A stretch of DNA of 63,353 bases from Balneolaceae bacterium (lineage in GTDB: Bacteria > Bacteroidota > Rhodothermia > Balneolales > Balneolaceae), in contig JAFIFB010000122.1 in NCBI GenBank assembly GCA_020832285.1, positions 1 to 63,353 on the forward strand, given 5' to 3'. The notes under the pieces were generated by a model, which was not told the DNA's origin, made no database searches, and saw only the letters and a program-made list of their open reading frames with translations. Positions 9,943-18,831 of the stretch are shown here, in pieces (the stretch's first letter is position 1; each line of letters opens with the position of its first letter). Made by a program: the position numbers and the translations under genes.

Positions 9943-11535
9943 TTGATGTTGGCCATAGCCTTAGTCGTTACAGGATGCGACTCTTCTATGCAACCGCACG
10001 ATTCAGTGAGTGAAGTGGACTCTATTGCCAGCGGAGAAGCGCAATCCCTTGTTTCTGATGGTGTAAATGAAAACAACCAAGGATTCTACTTCCTTCCGCC
10101 GATTGCAAATGCGCCTTCCTACAGCGGCACCTTCGATGCGGGGCTCTCCCCTGTCGTAGAGATCTGCGAGACCACCGACTGCGAGGAGATCCACACCAGC
10201 TTAAGCATGGATACCGGCTCCGGATCGGAAACCGTTCGCCTGGATGAGGAGGATGAGCACTACATCGTAAACTGGCACACCAGGCGCACCGATGCAGAAA
10301 GCGGGCAGCGCTACCGTATCCGCGTGCTCGTGGATGATGTGGTACTCGGCCATACGGACGTAGAGCTGGTAAACAACGGACGTGAGACCAGGAACATTGA
10401 CCCGAACGAAGCGAAGGCTATCGTCAACAACCGCACCCTGCCGATCCGCTTTCGCGCTGAAACGGGTATTCCGGGTGCGGTCGAGGTGACGCCGACCGAA
10501 GCGACGATCGAGACGGACGAGACAAAGCAGTTCACCGCTGAGGTCTTGGACCTGCATGGAGAGCCGCTCACCGACTTTACTGTGGAGTGGTCGAGCGAGG
10601 ATGAAGAGATAGCCACCGTTGACAGCGACGGGCTGGCAGTTGGCCTGGACGAAGGCACAGCCGGGATCATCGCAAGCGCAGGCACAGTATTTGGCAGCGC
10701 AATGCTCACCGTGGAAGCTGGTGAACCTTCGGATCCCTTCGTCACCACCTGGGACACCAACCTGGGCGAGGGCACAACCGTAACACTGGGCTTTACAGGC
10801 ACCGTTGATGCCACCATCGACTGGGGCGATGGTACGATCCAAGACGTAACCACTCCCGGCGAGCATGAACACGAATACGCTGAAGAAGGAGAATACACCG
10901 TATCAGTGACCGGCAGCGCCACGGGTTACAGTAATAATGGAATTTCAAGTGATGACAGAAGCAAACTCATGAGCGTTGATTCCTGGGGAGACTTGGGGTT
11001 TGAGAATTTAAGCTTTGCATTTTCAGGTGCCATAAACCTGACGAGCGTACCCAACCATACCAATGGATTGGAAAATGTGACGCTAATGGGAGCCATGTTT
11101 TCTGGTGCATCCTCCTTCAACCAGCCGCTTGATGGCTGGGACGTCTCAAAGGTGACAAATATGAGGAGTATGTTTCAAAATGCAGACTCCTTTAACCAGC
11201 CACTCGATAGCTGGGACGTCTCAAAGGTGACAAATATGAGTAGCATGTTTGAAAATACAGAATCCTTTAACGCATCTCTCAATGGTTGGGACGTCTCAAA
11301 AGTAACAACCATGAGGCAAATGTTTAGAGCTGCAAACTCCTTTAACCAGCCACTCGATGACTGGAATGTCTCCAATGTGACGAATATGGGGCAAATGTTT
11401 GAAATGGCAAGATCCTTTAACCAGGATCTTTCGGGCTGGTGCGTTAACCAATTTTCCAGTCCACCAATTCGATTTGACTTTCGTGCCAGTAGCTGGAGAC
11501 TTGCGCGGCCGGCCTGGGGAACATGCCCTTCGTGA
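9943..11535 (+). CDS. BspA-like surface lipoprotein with Ig-like, PKD and DUF285 repeats
   Basis: This protein of about 530 residues has a hydrophobic leader and lipobox (LVVTGC). An Ig-like BIG2 domain lies near 180-262 (VTPTEATIETDETKQFTAEV). A PKD-like domain follows near 268-330 (ATIDWGDGTIQDVTTPG). The C-terminus carries four to five DUF285/BspA repeats of ~25 residues (SFNQPLDGWDVSKVTNM). Such proteins are cell-surface adhesins or binding proteins. The start is unclear: only TTG-ATG at 9943-9948 is available, yet the same frame reads on upstream as a basic segment (RLNQARLRITGF) typical of a signal-peptide n-region, with no ATG. The middle is clearly richer in GC than its neighbours, which fits transfer. 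Confidence 0.8.
   Translation: MMLAIALVVTGCDSSMQPHDSVSEVDSIASGEAQSLVSDGVNENNQGFYFLPPIANAPSYSGTFDAGLSPVVEICETTDCEEIHTSLSMDTGSGSETVRLDEEDEHYIVNWHTRRTDAESGQRYRIRVLVDDVVLGHTDVELVNNGRETRNIDPNEAKAIVNNRTLPIRFRAETGIPGAVEVTPTEATIETDETKQFTAEVLDLHGEPLTDFTVEWSSEDEEIATVDSDGLAVGLDEGTAGIIASAGTVFGSAMLTVEAGEPSDPFVTTWDTNLGEGTTVTLGFTGTVDATIDWGDGTIQDVTTPGEHEHEYAEEGEYTVSVTGSATGYSNNGISSDDRSKLMSVDSWGDLGFENLSFAFSGAINLTSVPNHTNGLENVTLMGAMFSGASSFNQPLDGWDVSKVTNMRSMFQNADSFNQPLDSWDVSKVTNMSSMFENTESFNASLNGWDVSKVTTMRQMFRAANSFNQPLDDWNVSNVTNMGQMFEMARSFNQDLSGWCVNQFSSPPIRFDFRASSWRLARPAWGTCPS
11116..11440 (+). repeat. Tandem ~75-bp repeats encoding DUF285 units
   Basis: Four to five imperfect direct repeats inside the surface lipoprotein gene. 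Each contains a version of GGGACGTCTCAAAGGTGACA and codes for one repeat around the motif WDVSKVTNM. They could expand or contract by recombination. Confidence 0.75.
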
Positions 11536-11566
11536 TTAGACAGGACTGATTTAATACAGGAATCTG

Positions 11567-11602
11567 AAAACCCGGTGTACGTTCTGCCTGCCGGGTTTTT
11601 TT
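11567..11602 (+). terminator. Rho-independent terminator of the BspA-like gene
   Basis: The stem AAACCCGG ... CCGGGTTT has a ~14-nt loop and a T7 run. It lies 32 bp after the stop codon. Confidence 0.85.
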
Positions 11603-11668
11603 AATCAGGTTCGGGAACCTCCTTTATGCATTTGATTGAATTCTCCCAAGTAGTAAATATTTTAATCT

Positions 11669-11703
11669 CCGATTTCTAAATTGATTTTACCCCGCATTTG
11701 CCG
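11669..11703 (-). pseudogene. Second decayed fragment of the HTTM-like gene
   Basis: It matches 12007-12041 inside the HTTM-like gene at 32 of 35 positions. On the minus strand it reads GKCGVKSI-stop-KS against GKRGVKSILKS in the intact gene. It therefore carries a premature stop and is non-functional. It lies outside the intact gene, between the terminator at 11567-11602 and the gene's 3' end. Confidence 0.65.
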
Positions 11704-11790
11704 CCCCCCTTCCATCTGGCGTTCCCTTTACATCAGGCACAAGCGAGACGCTTGCGCCATTATCGAGTAAATATTATAAACTCCAAATTC

Positions 11791-11829
11791 AGACCTCCAA
11801 GGTTTCCAAAACCTTGGAGGTCTTTTTTT
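11791..11829. terminator. Strong palindromic terminator at the HTTM-like gene end
   Basis: A perfect 15-bp stem, AGACCTCCAAGGTTT with AAACCTTGGAGGTCT, has a 3-nt loop and T7 after it on the plus strand. An A-run precedes it, so it can act in both directions. It touches the stop codon of the minus-strand gene at 11828. Confidence 0.75.
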
Positions 11830-12922
11830 ATCCTTCTGCTCTTCTCAATAAATTCTTCACTAAAATTCCTGCTACAGTCAGGAGACCACCACCCACAATC
11901 GCTACTTCGTGAAGCATCAGGTCGGAATCAAGCAAAACGAGATCCATCGAACTGAGGCGGTTCAACACTGCAAAAAGAATGGCCAATATCAGGACAAATA
12001 ACAGAACCGATTTCAAAATTGATTTTACCCCGCGCTTGCCGGTCCATTTTCGGTATTTTTCGAGATTTGAGTCATAGATTTCTGTCCAGTTCAAAAACAC
12101 GGCATAAGCCAGAAAATTTGGCACAAAGGCGATGTTGAGCATCAGCATGGTGGAGAAATGAAACAGAACGGCAATTCCCACAAACGTTTTGAACCAGGCT
12201 GTTTTCCACACGGCAAAGAGAAAACCAACTTCAAACAGCACCGTTGCCCAGTCGAGCAGTTCCCAGAAGAACACATTGTCGAAACTGACAAACCATTCGG
12301 ACAGGAGTGCCTGACGCTCCCTCACAAAAAACTGGTTGAAGAGGTGCCCCTGTGTGGCCTGCGTGGTGGGATCGAGCCATCCTCCCAGGATTTTGGGAAA
12401 TCCGGCGGTAAACATCATAAATCCGATGAAAAGAGCGAGTAGTGTTAACGGCCAGCTTTCCGTCTTTTGCTCTCCCCACCGTGCTGAATCAAAAGAAAAC
12501 GCTGCACCCCAGTTGCTGAAGGCCATCACGATGGGAACCAGAGCTGTCAAAATTTCGTGATTCACCTTACCGATACTGAAAATAAATCCCTGTAAGAGCA
12601 GAATGGAAAGGCCCGCAGTGATCGATGCAAGTTTAGTACGGTATCCCAGCAGCATCGCGAGCAGTGAAATCATCATGACGGTTTGAACTGTCTGAAAAAC
12701 AGCCACCGAGGGAAACCCGTCCATCAGCATAAGCGGGCCGGGAGGCGGGGCAAAAAAATCATCGGGCATGACTGAGAGATATTCAAAGTGGGCAGCACCC
12801 TGTCCCGGTATCAAAAAAAAGAAAATAAAAAGAGCCGTGATTATTCTGAGCAGGCCCAGCCCTTCAGCCGAAACCGAAAACGAATGGAATATCCAGTTAT
12901 GGAACCGGTTTTGATCGCTCAT
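11828..12922 (-). CDS. HTTM/DoxX-like integral membrane protein
   Basis: This 364-residue polytopic protein has about eight hydrophobic segments. The first membrane segment (EGLGLLRIITALFIFFFLIPG) and the pattern of short loops resemble HTTM-domain proteins, the membrane part related to vitamin K-dependent gamma-carboxylase. The GGWLDPTTQATQGHLFNQFF loop recalls DoxX-like relatives. It overlaps the upstream gene by 4 bp (ATGA), so the two are translationally coupled. Fragments of its sequence recur at 9484-9536 and 11669-11703. The molecular function is not known. Confidence 0.6.
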   Translation of the reverse strand: MSDQNRFHNWIFHSFSVSAEGLGLLRIITALFIFFFLIPGQGAAHFEYLSVMPDDFFAPPPGPLMLMDGFPSVAVFQTVQTVMMISLLAMLLGYRTKLASITAGLSILLLQGFIFSIGKVNHEILTALVPIVMAFSNWGAAFSFDSARWGEQKTESWPLTLLALFIGFMMFTAGFPKILGGWLDPTTQATQGHLFNQFFVRERQALLSEWFVSFDNVFFWELLDWATVLFEVGFLFAVWKTAWFKTFVGIAVLFHFSTMLMLNIAFVPNFLAYAVFLNWTEIYDSNLEKYRKWTGKRGVKSILKSVLLFVLILAILFAVLNRLSSMDLVLLDSDLMLHEVAIVGGGLLTVAGILVKNLLRRAEG

Positions 12923-13404
12923 CTCTCCCCGAATAGGATGGATGTTCGCCGAACTTCTGCGGTGGAATCTTTCACAGCTCCTTCAGGATGATGCGAATAA
13001 TACTCCACATACTGCACCACATCCATTGCATTAGGCTCAATCCCGGCTGCCTGCTGAACCTGAAAGCGCAGCCAAAATCGCCCTTCAGCCGAAATTTCCC
13101 GGATCGATTCGTCATCATGAAAATGGGCTCGCATAAATCCGGGTACCTGGGAGAGCGGAATTTCAGAAAAAAGCTGTTGTGGCTGCAAGGATATGAGCTC
13201 TTCTCCATCCTCGCGGTACACTTCAAAGCGGGTCTGGCCAATCTCAAACCCCTCCTCAAACACATGCACACTTTTGAAACCGGGAAATACGAATGCCGGC
13301 CATGGCTCGCTGTGATAATATCCCACAATCCCCACAATGCCGTATTGGAGGGGCAGCCAGATCATCACAACAATAAAAATGAGTTTAACCATCTTTGGGT
13401 TCAT
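12919..13404 (-). CDS. Membrane-anchored protein of unknown function, partner of the HTTM-like gene
   Basis: This 161-residue protein has one N-terminal hydrophobic helix (VKLIFIVVMIWLPLQYGIVGIVGYY) and a soluble C-terminal part. I do not recognise the family. The start at 13404 gives MNPKMVKL; MVKL at 13392 is an alternative. Its last 4 bp overlap the start of the HTTM-like gene, which suggests the two proteins work together in the membrane. Confidence 0.7.
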   Translation of the reverse strand: MNPKMVKLIFIVVMIWLPLQYGIVGIVGYYHSEPWPAFVFPGFKSVHVFEEGFEIGQTRFEVYREDGEELISLQPQQLFSEIPLSQVPGFMRAHFHDDESIREISAEGRFWLRFQVQQAAGIEPNAMDVVQYVEYYSHHPEGAVKDSTAEVRRTSILFGER

Positions 13405-13495
13405 ACGCGAACTTAATAATTCTCCTAATAATGAATTTCACCAGGTTGATCCGGGCTGTAATTTATTATCTTTCCCCTGAAATGAGAAATTGAAA

Positions 13496-14629
13496 ATGGC
13501 TTCCGGTACTTCAGAACTGAAGATGAAAAAAGTTCTTCACTACAAAACCAATTACCTTAATCCGTCAGAAACGTTTATCGACAGGCTGGTGCGCAATCAC
13601 CAGAATTGGACGGCGGCGGCTCTTTGCTATAGAAAACGTGAATTCTGCGATGGCCTGACCGTTTTTGAAGTACCGGATTCTGGCTTCAGTGCCCTCATTA
13701 ACACCGCTTCCTTTCACCTGAACCGGCCGCTTCCATTTTACCGGGATATTGTTTTTGACATCAAACCCGATCTGATTCACTCCCATTTTGGCTTTGACGG
13801 ATATAAACTGATTAATATAGCTAAAGAAAGCGGAATACCTCTAATCGTAAGCTTTTACGGCTCGGATGTATCGCGTTTGCCAACCGAACTTGGTTGGAAG
13901 CGCCGTTACCAGAAACTGGCCAAGTCTGCATCTCATTTTATCGCGGCATCTGCTTTCATGAAATCTAAGCTGATCGATCTCGGATTCCCTGAAAACGCCA
14001 TAACCATCGTCCGGTTTGGGCTGGATCTTGACAAACACCGGTTTGAAGAAGGCAGCCGCCACCCACTCAGCCTGATTCTCGCTGGACGCCTGGTTGAAAA
14101 GAAGGGGTTTGAGTTTGCTCTTCGTGCGATCGCAGCATCCAAAAACCGCGGGCATAACTGGAAAGCCGACCTGTATGGCGACGGCCCTTTGCTGGAATCA
14201 GTCAAAAATTTGGTCATAGAACTTGGTTTAAATGACAGCGTGCAGTTTCACGGATTTCAGCCGGTGGAAACCATTCTTGATGCACTCCGAAACCACACGT
14301 TGTTGCTGGCCCCAAGTGTCACAGCGTCAGACGGTGATATGGAAGGGCTCCCCAATACCATTCTTGAAGCGATGGCTGCCGGAACTCCCGTAATCACCAC
14401 CCGACACGCTGCCATTCCTGAAGCAATCATCCATGAAAAGAGCGGGTTTCTGGCCGATCAACGGGATACAAAAGAGCTCGGACTCATTCTGGACCGGATC
14501 GCAAACGGGGAAACCAACCTAGGTAAGATTCGTCGAAATGCACGAAAAATCATCGAGGAACAGTACAGCATCGACAAGATGGTACAGAATGTTGAAAAAG
14601 TGTATGATCGGGTGATTGCCGACGCATAA
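13496..14629 (+). CDS. Glycosyltransferase family 4
   Basis: This protein of about 370-377 residues has the GT-B layout. The N-terminal acceptor half has HSHFGFDGYKL and SFYGSDVSRLP. The C-terminal nucleotide-sugar half starts LILAGRLVEKKGFEFAL, continues with DLYGDGPLLES, and has the retaining GT4 motif EGLPNTILEAMAAGTPVI with its two Glu. Starts possible are 13490 (TTG), 13496 (ATG) and 13523 (ATG, MKKVLHYKTNY); the last fits the first beta strand best. It is divergent from the downstream surface-glycan genes but probably belongs to the same function. Donor and acceptor are unknown. Confidence 0.88.
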   Translation: MASGTSELKMKKVLHYKTNYLNPSETFIDRLVRNHQNWTAAALCYRKREFCDGLTVFEVPDSGFSALINTASFHLNRPLPFYRDIVFDIKPDLIHSHFGFDGYKLINIAKESGIPLIVSFYGSDVSRLPTELGWKRRYQKLAKSASHFIAASAFMKSKLIDLGFPENAITIVRFGLDLDKHRFEEGSRHPLSLILAGRLVEKKGFEFALRAIAASKNRGHNWKADLYGDGPLLESVKNLVIELGLNDSVQFHGFQPVETILDALRNHTLLLAPSVTASDGDMEGLPNTILEAMAAGTPVITTRHAAIPEAIIHEKSGFLADQRDTKELGLILDRIANGETNLGKIRRNARKIIEEQYSIDKMVQNVEKVYDRVIADA

Positions 14630-14955
14630 TAGGATCTACAGAAATTTTGTAATTATTTTTTAGAAAACTGAAATCCACTCCCTGAGGGGTCAAAGAGTGG
14701 CGTCGATGTCGCTGACAGGTTTTAACCGACGGATCATATTTGACTTTATAATGGTGTCGTGTCAACTGTAAAAGTGTGAGAGAGCCATCAGACGAGTCGA
14801 TCCGGGATCATCCCAATCATCTACATTGGTATATTTTTTAAAAAAACTCGTCAGATGACTTAACCCGACGTTTTATCTTTGACTTTACACTAGACGGGAT
14901 TGTTTGGACCATCATATTAAATAACCCACAATAATTGCTGTAGAACCAATTCTGT
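14630..14955. repeat. Intergenic region with degenerate direct and inverted repeats
   Basis: Two ~45-bp direct repeats (14711-14755 and 14849-14892) share the pattern TTTAACCGACG ... ATCTTTGACTTTA. An inverted pair (GCCATCAGACGAGT at 14786-14799 with ACTCGTCAGATGAC at 14846-14859) brackets the middle. A short hairpin lies at 14675-14700 (CCACTC/GAGTGG). The segment 14754-14783 resembles 50981-51015. No gene is seen; it looks like a worn non-autonomous repeat. Confidence 0.45.
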
Positions 14956-16482
14956 TTATTCTCCTTTTGAATAAAGAAACTTCAGCATAGTCCAGTCTCT
15001 GAACTGCCGCCAGTCGTCCCGTGATATGATACGAAAAGCTGTACCCGCTATACAAAAAAGCGAAAAGTAAACAACCAGGCTGTAACCCAGGCCGATGACA
15101 ACACTTTCCTCAGGAATCAGCAAAAACCGTGAATACCAAACCGGTATAGCTGTAATGGCTGCTGTTGCCAGTACTTTGAGGTAGTATGGAAACGGGAGTA
15201 CTTCCCGAACGGGCAGCTCCATGTGGCGGCCGATTCTCCGCAGTGTAATGATCCAGTTATAAAAATTGGCTATTAAAGTCCCCACAGCGGTACCCGTAAT
15301 ACCGTACATGATAGTGAGCGGAATACTCAGCACAATGTTCGCCACTACAAGGTTCAAACTCAGGTAAAATACTCCTTTTGTATCGCCGAATGCCTGGAGG
15401 ATACTTCCATAGTTGGTTACTCTCAGCAGTACAATCAGATTAAATATCTGAAACGGAACCACTGAATTACGGTAGTCGGTTCCTTCCGATTCGGCCACAA
15501 TCGCAATCAGATCGGAGGCTATGATAATAGAAGCGATAGTGAGTGGAACCACCAAAAGGCTCACTTTTTCCACCCCTTTGTACCAGAGTTTGAGCAGCTC
15601 CTCTTTTTTGGATTCAAGATGGTAGGCTACATAGCGGCTGATGAGTACTGATCCAACTGCAAATGGTATCACCCGGATAATGGGAACCTCCTGAGCACCG
15701 ATGGTATATTCTGCGTAGGCTGAGGCAGGAAGAAGAATCGAAACGACGAACTTATCGGTATAGCGATTGATCTTGTTCACCAGCGATGAGAGCCCCAGGG
15801 GGACAGCAAAATGGGTCTGTTCTCTCAAGCCGATTTCTGAATCTGAGAGTTTTCCCTTCGGCAGAACCAGTTGCATCCAGATCCACGAACCGATAAAACG
15901 GATCACTGCATATCCCAGAAGTCCGTAAATTGCCACCTCAAGACCAAAGCCCAGAGCGAGCGGCCCAACGAGCATACCAAGGATCAGCAGGCTGGTGATC
16001 ATTTCATACCAGGCCGATTCACGCTGCCGGTCGAGTGCCAGTAAAATATTTGTGACCGGCCAGGTGGGAATTTCAAGAAAGACCACAAGTGCCATTACCG
16101 GTAAAAGCTGCTGTATTGTGGAAATACTTGCCGCATCCCATTCCGGGAGCAGGGACGGGACAATCCATGAAACCATCAAGATAAATAAGGCCGCCACAAA
16201 CGCTGTGACCAGTAAAATAGCTGTCGTTTGCAGAACGAATGCGCGGCGTGCATTGCCTGCTACCCTCTCGAAATAATAGAAGACACTGTCCGGAAAACCG
16301 AGCGTGGCCAGGTTTCGAGCCACCTCATGAACCATAAGCAGATAGCCGATGATGGCAAAATCGGTTTTAGAGAGAATCTGGATGGTAGCGATTACAATGG
16401 CAAGGTCAATCACCGTAGTGATGATTCTTGCAAATACAACTACTCCTGTTTTCCTGCTAAGGTTTTGGGACTTTTCAGGCAT
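14956..16482 (-). CDS. Polysaccharide/oligosaccharide flippase (MATE/Wzx-like)
   Basis: This 508-residue protein has about 12-14 membrane helices. The N-terminal SRKTGVVVFARIITTVIDLAIVIATIQILSK region matches the polysaccharide biosynthesis (Wzx/MurJ-fold) family, which flips lipid-linked glycans across the inner membrane. Its start overlaps the 3' end of the glycosyltransferase gene upstream by 8 bp, so the two are coupled. Context is a surface-glycan locus, though no polymerase gene is in the window. Confidence 0.85.
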   Translation of the reverse strand: MPEKSQNLSRKTGVVVFARIITTVIDLAIVIATIQILSKTDFAIIGYLLMVHEVARNLATLGFPDSVFYYFERVAGNARRAFVLQTTAILLVTAFVAALFILMVSWIVPSLLPEWDAASISTIQQLLPVMALVVFLEIPTWPVTNILLALDRQRESAWYEMITSLLILGMLVGPLALGFGLEVAIYGLLGYAVIRFIGSWIWMQLVLPKGKLSDSEIGLREQTHFAVPLGLSSLVNKINRYTDKFVVSILLPASAYAEYTIGAQEVPIIRVIPFAVGSVLISRYVAYHLESKKEELLKLWYKGVEKVSLLVVPLTIASIIIASDLIAIVAESEGTDYRNSVVPFQIFNLIVLLRVTNYGSILQAFGDTKGVFYLSLNLVVANIVLSIPLTIMYGITGTAVGTLIANFYNWIITLRRIGRHMELPVREVLPFPYYLKVLATAAITAIPVWYSRFLLIPEESVVIGLGYSLVVYFSLFCIAGTAFRIISRDDWRQFRDWTMLKFLYSKGE

Positions 16483-17758
16483 TGGAGGTCAGTTCATCAA
16501 AAATCGCGGCAAGCTGTTTGGTGGTTTCTTTTGATTCATACACTTTACGATCGGGCAAATCTTCTTCCATCGCAAATAGAAAATTTTCCTGGTTTCGTTT
16601 TGCCTGAATAAATGAATGGAAAATTTCGGCAATTTCCTCTTTCTCTTCAGGATGTACCTGTACCCCTGCTTTACTTTTCATAATAATTTCGCCCACTTCC
16701 GGGTTCGGGGCAATCGAAAAGATCGGTTTTTCAACAGAGAGGTAGTCCCAAAGTTTTGCCGGAATAATTTCTTCTCTTTCCATATCTGTACTTAAAAGCA
16801 AAATATCTGCACTTTTCAGAACAGGTATCATATTTTCGGGGACAACCGGTTCATGGAACTGGAAATTTTTTTTCAATCCATAATCTTCAATGGTCTTATA
16901 GTTTTTTTGGTCAGGCTCACCAAAACTATGAATACAGATATAATCAGACTTCTGGGGATATTTTTTTTTGAGTACCTTCAGAGCGTTTGCAACTGAGTTA
17001 ACAGGACTCAGGCGTCGAAATTTGCCGAAAAAAATTAAATTTAAGACATCATCTTTAAGTTCAAAATCCCATTCTGTTCCCGATTGAGGTTTTACCAAAG
17101 CTGAATCATAAGAGTTGTAGATAGTCGAAGACTTGTCTGAATCCAACTGATAGTGATCGGCGTACTTTTGTTCAGTAAGTCTTGATGTAAAGATCAGTTT
17201 ATCTGCATTATTAACGACTTTTTTTTCAGCCTCTCGATCTACCCCGGATGAAAAAACGGATCTCTCTCTTAAATTTACTTTGGTAAGAGTCCAGGGATCT
17301 CGAAAATCGGCTACAAATGGTTTGCCAAGTTCGGATGCAAGCTTTTCGCCAAGCCAAAGCCCTGACCAGGGATCACCTGTAGCCCAAATGAGTTCCGGAT
17401 CAATAGCTTTTGTCTGTTGCAGGATCCATGAATAACGCATTTGGAAAAGATAAATCCATGAATCAAGCGGGGTTTGTTTATCGATCCAGTTCAAAACAGA
17501 ACCGGAAATACTTCCTTCTTTTTTTGAACTTTTCTTTCCGTTTTCTGTTCTGTCGATCGGAGAAGCTACCTCGATTACTTCAATTCCATTCAGCAGATTA
17601 TATTCTTTTTTTGTGAGCTTTCCGCCTGGATTAGCAATCGTTAATATGACAGGTTTGTAGCCATATTTTCTTAAATGAATGGCAAATTTAAACGGCCTGA
17701 GTGCCCCCACCCGTCTTCTGGGCACAAAATACGGAGCAATCATTAAAACCACTTTCAT
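16475..17758 (-). CDS. Glycosyltransferase, GT-B fold (family 4-like)
   Basis: This 427-residue protein opens with VLMIAPYFVPRRRVGALRPFKFAIHLRKYGYKPVILT, the N-terminal signature of WbuB/PslH-like GT4 enzymes. It has the acceptor-domain ATGDPWSGLWLGEKLA and FVADFRDPW motifs, and a C-terminal nucleotide-binding half (LIFFGKFRRLSPVNSVANAL, VKSADILLLSTDMEREEIIPAKLWDYLS). The usual Glu pair is partly replaced, but EEIIPAKLWDYLS sits at that position. It is the gene upstream of the flippase, overlapping by 8 bp. It probably adds a sugar during lipid-linked glycan assembly. Confidence 0.85.
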   Translation of the reverse strand: MKVVLMIAPYFVPRRRVGALRPFKFAIHLRKYGYKPVILTIANPGGKLTKKEYNLLNGIEVIEVASPIDRTENGKKSSKKEGSISGSVLNWIDKQTPLDSWIYLFQMRYSWILQQTKAIDPELIWATGDPWSGLWLGEKLASELGKPFVADFRDPWTLTKVNLRERSVFSSGVDREAEKKVVNNADKLIFTSRLTEQKYADHYQLDSDKSSTIYNSYDSALVKPQSGTEWDFELKDDVLNLIFFGKFRRLSPVNSVANALKVLKKKYPQKSDYICIHSFGEPDQKNYKTIEDYGLKKNFQFHEPVVPENMIPVLKSADILLLSTDMEREEIIPAKLWDYLSVEKPIFSIAPNPEVGEIIMKSKAGVQVHPEEKEEIAEIFHSFIQAKRNQENFLFAMEEDLPDRKVYESKETTKQLAAIFDELTSNA

Positions 17759-17847
17759 AGCCGGTTAAATAGGTTAGAGCGAATGAACTTGTTACTGACT
17801 TCACATACTGTAAAGTACTTCGTTCACTTAACTTTTGCAGAAAATAT

Positions 17848-18822
17848 TTACGCATTTGTTAAGTTCTTCCAGCATCGTTCGGCAAAATTATTCAATGGTT
17901 CTTTTTGATGGTACCATCCAAAATGCAAACAGTATGGAGTAACATATAAATAATCTCCTCTTCCCGGAATCAGTGACAATAGTTTAATGATGCTTTTTTG
18001 TAGCGAGCGGGTTTTCAATCCTTTTAAATCATAAATAAACCGGTTACTGTAAAAAAGGCATTTAACATTATGAAATTCGTCATCATAGGTTGTATAGCTC
18101 TCAATAAAATCAAGCTGCGGGCTTTCGTATCCGTTGAGCCAGGGAATAACCTGAAGTTTTAATTTGGCCATTGCCATTGCCAGGCTCCATTCACAGCTCT
18201 CATCATTGCGTCCTTCCTCCTCTCTTCTGCTTCTGAAATGGGTCTGGGCTCTTTGTTCAAAAAACCTTTTGGACGTATTGCACACCTTCTCGGCAAGTTC
18301 CATATCGGAGATATAAATCATACCGGCCTGAACTCTGCTTAAGTAGGTCAAATCAAATCGTTTCAGTGTTCTGTCTCTGCGCCCGAGGAAAAGATCTTTT
18401 AAAACAGCAAACCCCTTTGGAGCGCCAAAAAAAAGATCGGCAATCTGATTACCTGTAATCGTAAAACTGTATGCGGAAAGCGATACCCACAATCTGTTTG
18501 GTTGCCTGCACCAAAGAATGTCACTATCTATAAACAGGTTTTTTTTAAATGGAGTAAACTTGTAGAGATTGTGTTTAAATCCATTTATCGATTGGTTTTC
18601 TTCTGGAAGTTCGTAAAGATGGGTAAATAAGCTGTCCAAAGAGTTTTCTTTTAACAACTTTTGGTGTCCGGCTGAACAGAAGAGGGCAACAGGTCTTTTT
18701 TTATCGTAACGCCGGAGAGTCGTTACACTTGCGACTGCGTGTTTCAGATATTTATAATCTCCGTACGTAACATACACGTAACCCTCGTCTGCCAATTTCT
18801 TACCGGAAAAGGAATTGCTCAT
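17848..18822 (-). CDS. Putative GT-A type glycosyltransferase
   Basis: This 324-residue soluble protein opens with GYVYVTYGDYKYLKHAVASVTTLRRYDKKRPVALFCS. That is the start of a GT-A Rossmann-like fold seen in nucleotide-diphospho-sugar transferases. It has the DxD-like metal motif FIDSDILW near residue 100 and a later AGMIYIS strand. No membrane segments are seen. It follows the MlaC-like gene after 9 bp and precedes the other glycosyltransferase gene on the same strand. I cannot assign a CAZy family or a substrate. Confidence 0.65.
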   Translation of the reverse strand: MSNSFSGKKLADEGYVYVTYGDYKYLKHAVASVTTLRRYDKKRPVALFCSAGHQKLLKENSLDSLFTHLYELPEENQSINGFKHNLYKFTPFKKNLFIDSDILWCRQPNRLWVSLSAYSFTITGNQIADLFFGAPKGFAVLKDLFLGRRDRTLKRFDLTYLSRVQAGMIYISDMELAEKVCNTSKRFFEQRAQTHFRSRREEEGRNDESCEWSLAMAMAKLKLQVIPWLNGYESPQLDFIESYTTYDDEFHNVKCLFYSNRFIYDLKGLKTRSLQKSIIKLLSLIPGRGDYLYVTPYCLHFGWYHQKEPLNNFAERCWKNLTNA

Positions 18823-18831
18823 TCAATTTTA

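Noticed and set aside
10201-10922. Two long minus-strand open frames (223 and 203 codons)
   Set aside because: They lie opposite the GC-rich part of the BspA-like gene, where stop codons are rare. They have low-complexity Ser/Thr/Val content and no domain.
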